From Occallatibacter sp. (GTDB lineage Bacteria > Acidobacteriota > Terriglobia > Terriglobales > Acidobacteriaceae), in NCBI GenBank assembly GCA_031296305.1, contig JARLFZ010000020.1, positions 1 to 45,563 of the forward strand: a DNA stretch of 45,563 nt. Direction: 5' to 3'. A program made the translations under genes and the position numbers. Positions within the stretch are counted from its first letter, which is position 1; each line of letters opens with the position of its first letter. Positions 34,577-43,300 of the stretch are shown here, piece after piece. The notes beneath the pieces were generated by a model. The model made no database searches and had not been told where the DNA came from. It saw only the letters and a list, made by a program, of their open reading frames with translations.

Positions 34577-34738
34577 GGTAGTGGGGCAGTTTCAAAATGT
34601 CGTGAAGGGCACGTGTTCACTCGTGCCGCAAAGCCCCAAGACGTGAAAGGGCACGAGTTCACTCGTGCCGTAAAGGCCGTAAAACGAACGCGGGCTTCAG
34701 CCTCCGAGGGATGGTTTTCTTGAAATTGCCCCACTACC
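34577..34738. mobile_element. MITE-like unit with 19-base terminal inverted repeats
   Basis: GGTAGTGGGGCAGTTTCAA (34577-34595) and its near-perfect inverse (34720-34738, one mismatch) bound 162 bp with no coding capacity. Inside are two direct copies (34601-34633 and 34642-34675) of a 33-base unit. Each holds the hairpin GGCACG[A/T]G-TTCA-CTCGTGCC. No transposase and no clear target-site duplication are seen, so mobility is inferred from structure only. Confidence 0.55.
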
Positions 34739-34980
34739 TGACAATCCGGTTCAATGCCAGACGTAGGCCCACCCTGATACACTTTTTTCTTGGAGTATTC
34801 AGTGTGCGTCTCGCCTCTTCGGCCGCGTGCGGCAGTGTGCCGCCGGGGATCTCGAGCCTGGGTGCGATCCACCTGTTACGGGCCGACCCGGCGCTCGAAG
34901 TGGGAAGGCAATAACTCATTTTTCTTTACGTGTTCTTAGCGACCGTTCCGCGGTTCGACGGCGCGGAGCGGGGAGGATTC

Positions 34981-37506
34981 ATGCGGCGGTTCTTGACGCT
35001 TGTTTGTTTGCTTGGCCTGGCCCTTCCGGCTGGAATTTCCATCTCCGGTTGCGTGCGCAATCCGCAGGGAAACTACTGCAACGGCCTCGGCTACGGCCCG
35101 AAGGACACCGACGTCACTTCCATCATCCTGCAGCCGCAGGTCGCAGGCATCTCGCTGGCCTACGGGCAGACTACCCAGATACAGTCTCCCGCTGCCTTCA
35201 CCTGCAAGCAGAATTCGGCCTCGATTGGTGCCAACTCGGTTAGCTACGGCACCACCAATAATCAACTCGTCGACATCTCTCCCGGCGGCCAAATCTGCGC
35301 CGGCACTTGGAACCGCAACACCGGCGGCGGTATCGCCGACTACACCTACTGCTACTACCCCAATCCTTTGCCATCCACGGGCGGCTTACCTTACTCCGTT
35401 GCCTATATCACCGCCACTGCCTATTCCGTGACCTCGAATCCAGTCGCCGTATACATTCACGCGCCGGTCACCGCCATCAGTCTGGCTACCACGTCGCTTT
35501 CCAGCTCCTCGACGCAGCAATGCTTCTCGCAGAACCAGCAGGCGTCGCTTGACGCCCAGGCCTGCTACGTCAGCAACGGCAATCAGTACGAGTTTTGCGC
35601 TCCGCCTTCTGTATCCCCGGCAAATTATGCTTGCACAGCCGGTCTGGCCCCGGGCGTCACCTCGGTTCCCAATTGCAGTTCATCCATCGGCACGCTCAAT
35701 TTCTCGGTCTCGAACTCCAACGTCGCCAGCATCAGCCCAGGAACCCTCACCAATCCCCAGACCACCATTACCGCGCAGCAGCCCGGCACCACTTCTATCA
35801 CGGCAACCATCGCGCAATCGGCATCGTCGGCCGGCTACTTCTCCACCTGCCCGCCCAAGTCCATCAGCGTCACGTTAGCTGGCGGAGGCACCAAAGGCGT
35901 CGTCACCAGGGGCGGCGTCTCGCAAAACCTCACCGCCTCGGTCCTCGACACGCTTGGCAACCCCATCAATGGCTTGAACATCTCTTACGAATCCACCAAC
36001 CCCGTCGACATCACGGTAAGCAGCGGAGGCGCCATCACCGCCGCTTACCCCGGCGTCGCATCGATCTATGCGGTGTGCGAGCCATCTGCCTGCAATCCGG
36101 CCCCCATCAATGAATTCGGCCTCAATGGCAACGGACTGTCCCTCTCTTCCAATCCCGTTGGGATAACCGTCCCCGGCACGACCAGCGACTTCGTCTGGTT
36201 CGGGGCGCCCGGCCAGTCGCAGTACTTCGCTTCCATAGAACTGCTCACCGGCAATCCCGGCTCCACAGTGCGCCTGCCCTTCGTGCCCAACTCCATGATC
36301 ATGGACCAGAGCGGCAACAGCATCTACTTCGGTTCGCCCCGCGAGTTGATGATCTACTCCACCGCAGGCAACTCCCTCATCAAGCAGGACACCTCGGCAC
36401 CCGGCATCGTGCTCGCCGTCGCGCCCAACAACAATCAGTTGGTCATCAACGATCAGGTCCGCGGGCTGTTCTATCTTTACAACACCTCATCCGGCCCATC
36501 AGCTAGCTATGGCGGAATGGGAGTGGCTGCCGCCTGGACGCCCGATTCCGATACCCTTTACATCGTTGATAACGCCGCGGCCGGGGCCAATCACACCAAC
36601 AGGCTCTACGTCTACAACGTCAACACTGGCTGGAGCACCTACGATCTCACCGCCTCCGGTGGTGCCCAGAACGTGGCCGTTACGGTCCCCGGCATTGGCG
36701 CGTATCTGGCCGGCAATTCTACCGTCGCCCACACTTGGTGCCCCTCCGGCACGGTCGGCAACAATGCCAGCATTCAGTTCTATCCGCAAAGCGATTCCCT
36801 CAATCTGCCGACCAGCGTCTTGGGAGCAACCACCGACGGCGCCCACATGCTCGGCGCTTCGCTCAGCGGCAGCAGCATTACGCTTGGCGACATCGGAGTC
36901 GCCATTTCGGCCACGCCGCTCTGCCCTGAATCCACCACCGGCACGCCGCCCAATCAGGTGGAGACCATGAAGCCCCTCTCCACCAACCCCACGCTCAATG
37001 GCACAGTGAATCTGACCGGCGTCACCAATGCCACCGCCGTCAATCAGGTCGTCACCGGCGCGGCGCCCACCACGGCTTCCACCACCACGGCCGCGCCCAT
37101 CGCCTTCGTCACCTACACCACGCCCAGCACGTCCACCACGGCAGTGCAATTACCCTACTACCTGCCCCAGGCCAGCGGCATCGGCCCCGTGGGCTACGTC
37201 AAGTTTGCCGACGCTGCCTCGGCCACGCCACCTACCGCTCCACTCACCGGCACGTTTTCGCCCGACAACACTATCTTCTTCGTCTCCACCGCCGGCGACA
37301 ACGAAATCCACTTCATCAGCATTCCCACCAACGTCAGCACGTCCGCTCCGCCCACCGATTCGCAGCAGTACAGTCCGAACCTGCCGGCCTGCACGCCGCT
37401 CTCTGCCGGCGGCAACGACGCGGGATGCCTCTATCCCGTCGCCCCCGGAGCCAACACCGTAGTTCCCACAACCGTTATCGCCGTCAAGCCGCGCTCCGTC
37501 ACGTAG
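34981..37506 (+). CDS. Large surface lipoprotein with Ig-like (Big) and propeller-like domains
   Basis: The protein has 841 residues from ATG 34981 (GGGGAGG 5 bases upstream). The lipobox ISGC gives Cys24 as the lipidated residue. Residues about 50-400 are Ser/Thr-rich Ig-like modules of the BIG2 sort (SVSNSNVASISPGTLTNPQT, ISYESTNPVDITVSSGGAIT). Residues about 410-841 look like a propeller of the YVTN/NHL kind (SMIMDQSGNSIYFGS, AVAPNNNQLVINDQ, TFSPDNTIFFVSTAGDNEIH). This architecture is common among acidobacterial cell-surface proteins; a role in adhesion or polymer binding is a guess. A family B hairpin lies 35 bases after the stop and may act as a transcript end, though without a T tract. 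Confidence 0.8.
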   Translation: MRRFLTLVCLLGLALPAGISISGCVRNPQGNYCNGLGYGPKDTDVTSIILQPQVAGISLAYGQTTQIQSPAAFTCKQNSASIGANSVSYGTTNNQLVDISPGGQICAGTWNRNTGGGIADYTYCYYPNPLPSTGGLPYSVAYITATAYSVTSNPVAVYIHAPVTAISLATTSLSSSSTQQCFSQNQQASLDAQACYVSNGNQYEFCAPPSVSPANYACTAGLAPGVTSVPNCSSSIGTLNFSVSNSNVASISPGTLTNPQTTITAQQPGTTSITATIAQSASSAGYFSTCPPKSISVTLAGGGTKGVVTRGGVSQNLTASVLDTLGNPINGLNISYESTNPVDITVSSGGAITAAYPGVASIYAVCEPSACNPAPINEFGLNGNGLSLSSNPVGITVPGTTSDFVWFGAPGQSQYFASIELLTGNPGSTVRLPFVPNSMIMDQSGNSIYFGSPRELMIYSTAGNSLIKQDTSAPGIVLAVAPNNNQLVINDQVRGLFYLYNTSSGPSASYGGMGVAAAWTPDSDTLYIVDNAAAGANHTNRLYVYNVNTGWSTYDLTASGGAQNVAVTVPGIGAYLAGNSTVAHTWCPSGTVGNNASIQFYPQSDSLNLPTSVLGATTDGAHMLGASLSGSSITLGDIGVAISATPLCPESTTGTPPNQVETMKPLSTNPTLNGTVNLTGVTNATAVNQVVTGAAPTTASTTTAAPIAFVTYTTPSTSTTAVQLPYYLPQASGIGPVGYVKFADAASATPPTAPLTGTFSPDNTIFFVSTAGDNEIHFISIPTNVSTSAPPTDSQQYSPNLPACTPLSAGGNDAGCLYPVAPGANTVVPTTVIAVKPRSVT

Positions 37507-37540
37507 TCTCTTCTCGGGCCCCTGAATGCTGCCACCGTGT

Positions 37541-37576
37541 CCCATCCTTTTTCGCGTGTTTGCGGAAAAGGATGGG
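37541..37576. repeat. Palindromic repeat family B, copy 2
   Basis: CCCATCCTTTTTCGC (37541-37555) and GCGGAAAAGGATGGG (37562-37576) form a 15-base stem with one mismatch. It matches 31273-31309 in layout and inner arms. Confidence 0.6.
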
Positions 37577-37610
37577 ACGATGTGCCCCTGTCCAGCGCCG
37601 GAACAAAAAC

Positions 37611-37644
37611 TCCACTAGCCCCGCTAACCCGCTAGCTCCGCTAA
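37611..37644. repeat. Degenerate CTAAC-word repeat
   Basis: TCCACTAGCCCCGCTAAC, then CCGCTAGCTCCGCTAA, end 10 bases before the VOC-RibH start and take the place of a normal ribosome binding site. Confidence 0.6.
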
Positions 37645-37653
37645 AATCAACTC

Positions 37654-38538
37654 ATGATCAAGGGCATTTCGATTCTGCGTCCGGCCGGCAACGCGGCGGC
37701 CTACGAACGGCTGAGCGGCTTTTTCAGGGCTCTCGGCTTTGCCCCCGGCAAAGGATGGCAGGAAGAGAACTCGCGCGGCGCTTCGTTCATGGCCCCGCTC
37801 GGCAATCTCGAATTCGTAGATGGCCACTTTCCCTCCACAGCCGATCTCCTCATCGAAGTCACATCGCTGGACTCCATTCATCAGGTGGCCGAGGCGTGGC
37901 TGCGAGCCCATGCGGTTTCAGACAAGTCCGGCGACGCAGCGGTCAGCCGCCTCTCTCCCATCTCTGAAACTCACTGGAAATCGCGCATCTTCCATGTCGA
38001 GCCCGAACCCGGCTTCCGCTTCAGTTTCTGGGCGTGGTCCGACCCGGTGAAAGGCAAGCCCGTCGCGCTCGAAGGCGATCTCTCTGCCGCGGGAATGAAG
38101 TTCGCCATCATCGTCTCGCGCTGGAACGCCGTGGTCACCGATCGCTTGCTCGAGGGTGCGCTCGATGCGCTCCTGCGCAGCGGCGCTGACCGCAGCGATA
38201 TTCAGGTCATTCGCGTTCCCGGCGCGTGGGAAATTCCCGCCGCGGCGCGCGCCAGTGCCAACACCCGCCGCGTCGACGCCATCGTCACGCTGGGCTGCCT
38301 GTTGCGCGGCGAAACCGCCCACTACGAGGCCATCTATAACGAAGTGGCCCGCGGCATCGGCCAGTCGCAGCAGGAGACGGGCATTCCCCACAGCTTTGGC
38401 GTGCTCACCTGCGAAACTCTGGAGCAGGCACTGAACCGCGCCGGCATCAAGGCCGGCAACAAGGGCTTTGAGGCCGCTGCGGCCGCGATTGAAATGGTGA
38501 GTCTGCACCGCAAGGTGCAGCAAGGCGGTCCCGCTTGA
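37654..38538 (+). CDS. ribH: Fusion: VOC-like domain + 6,7-dimethyl-8-ribityllumazine synthase (RibH)
   Basis: This 294-residue protein is in two parts. Residues 1-130 (MIKGISILRPAGNAAAYERL, FVDGHFPSTADLLIEVTSLD, FRFSFWAWSDPVKGKP) look like a VOC/glyoxalase-fold domain without an obvious metal-ligand set. Residues about 147-290 are a full-length lumazine synthase: FAIIVSRWNAVVTDRLLEGA, VPGAWEIPAAA, TLGCLLRGETAHYE with the catalytic His, SFGVLTCETLEQAL and GNKGFEAAAAAIEM. RibH condenses 5-amino-6-ribitylaminouracil with dihydroxybutanone phosphate in riboflavin synthesis. Usual RibH is only about 155 residues. The one Met in the junction (GMKFAII) could give a separate RibH, but no good ribosome binding site precedes it. 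The stop overlaps the nusB start (TTGA); ribH-nusB is a common gene order. Confidence 0.9.
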   Translation: MIKGISILRPAGNAAAYERLSGFFRALGFAPGKGWQEENSRGASFMAPLGNLEFVDGHFPSTADLLIEVTSLDSIHQVAEAWLRAHAVSDKSGDAAVSRLSPISETHWKSRIFHVEPEPGFRFSFWAWSDPVKGKPVALEGDLSAAGMKFAIIVSRWNAVVTDRLLEGALDALLRSGADRSDIQVIRVPGAWEIPAAARASANTRRVDAIVTLGCLLRGETAHYEAIYNEVARGIGQSQQETGIPHSFGVLTCETLEQALNRAGIKAGNKGFEAAAAAIEMVSLHRKVQQGGPA

Positions 38539-38954
38539 CCAGCCGCCATCGCCGCAAGTCCCGCGAACTTGCCATGCAAATGCTATTCCAGGCTGACGTG
38601 GGTCACCAGACCGGCGACCAGGTGCGCGCCACGTTCTGGATGGCCGGCGATCCCGTCGAGCTCGAAGTCCGGGGATTCGCCGAGGACCTTTTCCGCGTTG
38701 CCCAGGAGCGCCAGGAGGAGATTGACGCGCTGATTGCGAGTCACTCCACGCACTGGCGTGTCGACCGCATGCCCGCCGTCGACCGCAATCTGCTCCGCAT
38801 GGCCGTCGCCGAACTGATCGGCTTCAAGTCCACGCCCTTTCCAGTGGTCATCAATGAGGCGCTCGAAATTGGTCGCCGCTACTGCGCGCCGGAGTCAAGC
38901 AACTTCCTCAACGGTGTGCTCGACTCGATCGCCCGCAGCCTGATCGGGAAGTAG
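38535..38954 (+). CDS. nusB: Transcription antitermination factor NusB
   Basis: This 139-residue protein has the NusB ends RHRRKSRELAMQMLFQAD (residues 4-21), VDRNLLRMAVAEL, PVVINEALEIGRRYCAPESS and FLNGVLDSIAR. NusB with NusE (S10) binds boxA RNA and lets RNA polymerase read through rRNA operons. The start is TTG inside the ribH stop (TTGA), implying translational coupling; AAGGCGG lies upstream. The family C hairpin repeat begins at its stop codon. Confidence 0.95.
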   Translation: MTSRHRRKSRELAMQMLFQADVGHQTGDQVRATFWMAGDPVELEVRGFAEDLFRVAQERQEEIDALIASHSTHWRVDRMPAVDRNLLRMAVAELIGFKSTPFPVVINEALEIGRRYCAPESSNFLNGVLDSIARSLIGK

Positions 38955-39000
38955 CGCCGGTCTCCAGACCGGCTGTCGTGCGGGCGTCCACGCCCGCACA
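38952..39000. repeat. Double-hairpin palindromic repeat family C, copy 1
   Basis: Hairpin 1 is GCCGGTCT-CC-AGACCGGC (38956-38973). Hairpin 2 is GTGCGGGCG-TCCA-CGCCCGCAC (38978-38999). It begins at the nusB stop. The same order recurs at 45049-45090. Confidence 0.8.
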
Positions 39001-39034
39001 GAATCGCTCATCGCTCCCTTGCTCCCTGTCTTCC

Positions 39035-39631
39035 CTACGCCAGCATCGCGCCCATGCGCCGCGCGCGCCGGAGCGTCCGTTCGCTCAATTTGCAATCCGG
39101 CTTTCCCGCCGTCAGCCCGATCCACAACTTGCCCACCGGTTTCGCGCCCAGCATCTCTGCCGCCAGCCGCAGCGCACGCGGCGCTCCCGTCGCCAGTGGA
39201 ATCAGAAATCCCGGCGCGGCCGACGAAGCCAACAGCACTGCCTTGCGCGGCTGCGCCTTGGTGCGCGGCGCAGGCCCATTCTGTCCCCAAGGCCAATAGA
39301 CAAATCCCAGCAGCCGTTCCAGAAACCTGCGGAAAATCGCCGTCACGTTGTAGTAATTCACGGGCGAGGCCAGCACCACCGCATCCGCCGCTTCAATCTC
39401 TCTCAGCATCGGCTCCAGATCGTCTTGCTGCCCGCACCGGACCCGCTCCGTGCCCGGCGTCTGCGTACACGCGCGACAGTTCTTGCAGAATTCAATTTGC
39501 TGCTCCCGCAGATGGAAGGTTCGTGTCTCGGCGCCCCTGGCCCGCGCGCCTTCCAGAACCGCTTCCACGGCGCTCTCCGTTGCTCCGCCCTTGCGGTAAC
39601 TGCCCACCACAGCCACAACGCGTTTACCCAT
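39035..39631 (-). CDS. NADPH-dependent FMN reductase / flavodoxin-fold oxidoreductase
   Basis: The protein has 198 residues from ATG 39631, preceded by GGAGGACGAA; the open frame extends further upstream but without support. The flavodoxin-like fold is seen in VVAVVGSYRKGGATESAVEAVL (FMN phosphate loop) and VVLASPVNYYNVTAIFRRFLER (flavin ring region). A cysteine set FCKNCRACTQTPGTERVRC could hold an Fe-S cluster or be redox-active, as in iron-sulfur flavoproteins. It reduces flavin or quinone-like substrates in the cytoplasm. It diverges from the small lipoprotein gene at 39765. Confidence 0.88.
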   Translation of the reverse strand: MGKRVVAVVGSYRKGGATESAVEAVLEGARARGAETRTFHLREQQIEFCKNCRACTQTPGTERVRCGQQDDLEPMLREIEAADAVVLASPVNYYNVTAIFRRFLERLLGFVYWPWGQNGPAPRTKAQPRKAVLLASSAAPGFLIPLATGAPRALRLAAEMLGAKPVGKLWIGLTAGKPDCKLSERTLRRARRMGAMLA

Positions 39632-39764
39632 TTCGTCCTCCGTCCCTGTTCGCCTGCAGACTAGTCTTTTCTCAATGACCCGCGCCGTGATGCCCCTCAC
39701 GCCGTCCCGCCCTGCAGACGCCCCGCCCCGCAACGCACGCGTCCACCCTGCTATCCTTGATCTT

Positions 39765-40325
39765 GTGATTCTTCGCCATTCCCTCAAGAAAATCTTCGTG
39801 ATGACCGCGCTGCTGGCCATTGTGCTGGCTGCCTGCCGCAAGGAAGAGCAGGAAGTCAAAAAAGTCGCCAAAAAAGCAGAATCGGTCGAGAAGAAGGTTC
39901 AGGCAAACGAAACCGAGCTCGAAAAGGAGCGCGCGGAACTGGAGCAGATTCCTCTGCCCACCAAAAGCCTTTATATCGATATTCACGACCCGGCCGCGTG
40001 GAACAATCCATTTCTTTCGGTCGGCCCCGACACTATCTCGCTCCGCATTCTGCTGCCCGACGCCAATCCCGCCCCGGCAGGGCAGGGAAATATGCTTCGC
40101 CCAGAGGCCGCCCGCCGCCAGCAACTCGAACTGCGGCCCTCCGATCTCGCTCAGGCGGTCGCTGCCATCCCGGCCGGCGCGTGGCCCTACGGCCGCGTGA
40201 TCGCGGTTGCAGAATCGCCTTCCGCCGCGCCCAAAGATCGTCCCAAGGTCCGCCGCAATGTTGAAGCCGCCATCCAGCAGCTCAACGATCTCGGCGTGGT
40301 TGTCGAAGAGTGGCCTTCGCGCTGA
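39765..40325 (+). CDS. Small lipoprotein with coiled coil, function unknown
   Basis: The protein has 186 residues from a GTG at 39765, chosen because it gives a normal lipoprotein signal (LRHSLKKIFVMTALLAIVLAAC, lipobox LAAC with Cys24). Longer in-frame starts from 39675 would bury the signal. Residues 26-60 are Lys/Glu-rich and predicted coiled coil (EVKKVAKKAESVEKKVQANE). The rest has no recognised domain. I do not recognise the family. It is followed after 39 bp by the FAD/Fe-S gene. Confidence 0.7.
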   Translation: MILRHSLKKIFVMTALLAIVLAACRKEEQEVKKVAKKAESVEKKVQANETELEKERAELEQIPLPTKSLYIDIHDPAAWNNPFLSVGPDTISLRILLPDANPAPAGQGNMLRPEAARRQQLELRPSDLAQAVAAIPAGAWPYGRVIAVAESPSAAPKDRPKVRRNVEAAIQQLNDLGVVVEEWPSR

Positions 40326-40364
40326 CGCGCAGCCCCGCGCTACCAAACGCGCTACCATTTCAGC

Positions 40365-43300
40365 GTGAGCAATTCTTCATTTTCCATCCTCTCCAATCCC
40401 GCTCCGCTCGACCATGAGCGTTTCTCGGCGCATCGCGAGCTGGAAAGCCTGCTGAAAAAATCCCTGCGCGGCCCAGATTCCTCCGCTCTCTTCCGCTTCG
40501 CTCTCGGCTCGCGCGCTCTCTACGCCGCCGATTCCTCGAATTATCGCCAGTTGCCCATCGGCGTAGTTTTCCCCCGCGATGCCGCCGATGTCGAGGCCGC
40601 GCTGGCAGCTTGCCGCGCCACGGGTGCTGCCGTTCTGCCCCGCGGCGCCGGCACCAGCCTCGCCGGCCAGTGCGTCAACGTGGCCGTAGTCTTTGACTAT
40701 TCGCGCTACATGAACGCGCTCACCGCCATCGATCCGCAGGCCAAGACAGCGCGCGTCCAACCCGGCATCGTGCTCGACCGCCTTCGCGACGCGGCTGAAC
40801 TCCATCACCTCACCTACGCGCCCGACCCCGCGACGCATTCGCGTTGCACTCTCGGCGGCATCATCGGCAACAACAGTTGCGGCGTCCACGGCCTGCTCGG
40901 CGGCAAAGCTGTCGACAACGTGCAATCGCTCGACATCGTTCTCTACGACGGCACCAGGATGACGGTGGGCGCCACGCCGCCTGCCGAGCTCGAAGCGCTC
41001 ATTCACGCCGGCGGCCGCGTGGGTCAAATCTACGCGGGCCTTGCGCAACTCCGTGACCGCTACGCTACCCTGGTGCGCGAAAAATTCCCCCGCATTCCCC
41101 GCCGCGTCTCCGGCTACAACCTCGACGAGTTGCTGCCCGAGAACAACTTCCACGTCGCCCGCGCGCTGGTGGGTTCCGAGGGCACCTGCGCCAACATCGT
41201 CTCCGCCACGCTGAACCTCACCGCCAGTCCGCCTTTCCGCGTGCTCACCGTGCTCGGTTTCAAAGATGCGTTTCTAGCAGCCGATGCCGTCCCGCTTGCC
41301 CTCGAACACAAGCCCATCGGCCTCGAGGGTTTCGACTTCATGCTCGTCGATTTCATGCGCCGCAAAGGCCTCGCTCTACGCGATCTCGACCGGTTGCCGG
41401 ACGGAGTTGGTTATCTGCTTGTCGAGATGGGCGCGTGGTCCGCGGAGGAAGCGCAGGCCAAGGCCGAATCCGTCGCCTGCGCCGCGCAATCCTGGCCCTC
41501 CCCGCCGGCGGCGCACATTTGCACGCCGGAAGAAGCCGCTTCTGTTTGGCGTGTGCGCGAGTCCGCGCTCGGCGCCATGGTTTTTGTGCCCGGCGAGCCC
41601 GATCGCTTCGAGGGCTGGGAAGACGCCGCAGTTCCGCCTGCGCAGCTCGGCAACTATTTGCGCGCCATCACCACGCTCATGGCCGAGTACGGCTTCCGCA
41701 GCCCGCTCTACGGCCATTACGGCCAGGGCTGCGTGCACACTCGCATCAATTTCGACTTCACTACTCCAAAGGGAATAGAAAAATTCCGCGAGTTCATCGA
41801 TCGCGCCGCAGATGTCGTGCTCTCTTTTGGTGGTTCGCTCTCCGGCGAGCATGGCGACGGCCAATCTCGCGCGGCGCTGCTGCCCAAGATGTTCGGTCCC
41901 GAGCTCATCGAAGCCTTCCGCGAGTTCAAGAGCCTCTGGGATCCCGACAACCGCATGAACCCTGGCAAGCTCTCTGACGCGGTCCGCGTCTACGATCCCA
42001 TCGAGAATCTCCGCCACTCGCCGTCGACCGGCGAAAATCCGGGTGCCCCCGGTCACTCGCACCTGGGGACCGGGGAAACCCACTTCGCCTTCGCAAAAGA
42101 CCAGGGCTCTCTCGCCCGCGCCACCGAACGCTGCGTCGGCGTCGGCTCCTGCCGCAACACCGTCGGCGGCGTCATGTGCCCCAGCTACCGCGCCACCGGC
42201 GAGGAGCAGCACTCCACCCGTGGCCGCGCGCACCTGCTCTGGGAAATGCTCTCCGGCGCACTGCGCGACGAAGGTTTCCAGAGCCATGCCGTTCACGAGG
42301 CCCTCGATCTCTGCCTCAGTTGCAAGGCCTGCAAATCCGAGTGTCCGGTACAAGTCGACATGGCCGCCTACAAGTCCGAGTTTCTCGCCCAGCGCTACAA
42401 AGGCCGCCTGCACCCGCTGCACCACTACATCTTTGGCTTCGCCGACCGCCTCGCCCGCTACGGCTCGCTCGCGCCGGCCCTCACCAACGCCATCCTCACC
42501 GGCCCTCTGAGCAGTCCGCTCATCAAGCGCATCGCCGGAGTCGCGCAAGAGCGGCAACTGCCGCGCCTCGCGCCGAAAACCTTCCAGCAATCGCGCCGTC
42601 CTTCCACAAACCTCGTCCAAAACTCCGTGGGTGCCCCCGGTTCCTCGCCTTTGGGGACCGGGGAAGCGATGACGGGCAGCCTACCGCAATCAGTCCTCTT
42701 ATGGCCCGACACCTGGAACAACTACTACCATCCGCAATCCCTTCAGGCCGCCGAAACCGTCCTCAATCTTGCCGGTTTCCACGTCGAAACCCCTCGCGGC
42801 CACATCTGTTGCGGCCGCCCGCTCTACGATTTCGGCCTGCTTTCCGCCGCCCGTTCCTATCTCGCGCAGGTTCTCCGGCGCATGACTCCGCAAATCGATG
42901 CCGGCCTTCCCTTCATTTTTCTCGAACCCAGTTGCGCCAGCGTCTTCAAGGACGAGCTCCTCGAACTTTTCCCCAGCGATCCCCGCGCCAAACGTCTGAG
43001 CGAACAGGTCTGGCTTCTTGCCGACTTTCTCGCCGCCCGCGCGCCCGAAAGCTTCGTCTCCGGCCGCTTCAAGAACGCACTCGGGGGCGCGCACATTCTT
43101 CTCCACGGCCACTGCCATCACAAGGCGGTCTTCGGCGGCCCGGGCAACGAGATCGCGCTTCTCCGCCAAGCCGGCGCCGCAGTCGAACTTATCCAGGCCG
43201 GTTGCTGCGGCATGGCCGGCCCCTTCGGTTTCGAAGCCGATAAGTTCGAGGTCTCGAAGGCTATCGCCAACCAGGACTTGCTCCCGGCTATTCAATCCGC

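Larger units (their letters stand above)
34410..34980. other. Intergenic region with MITE-like unit
   Basis: No protein gene is supported in these 571 bases. They hold AGTCCCT-type words (34440-34501), the 162-bp inverted-repeat-bounded unit (34577-34738), and then unexplained sequence up to the GGGGAGG ribosome binding site of the lipoprotein gene. Confidence 0.6.

Noticed and set aside
24171..37644. CRISPR array from the repeated intergenic words
   Set aside because: The units are 6-10 bases, degenerate and unevenly spaced, without unique spacers or cas genes.
41376..42620. 414-codon minus-strand open frame
   Set aside because: It is antisense to the FAD/Fe-S dehydrogenase; no domain pattern is visible.
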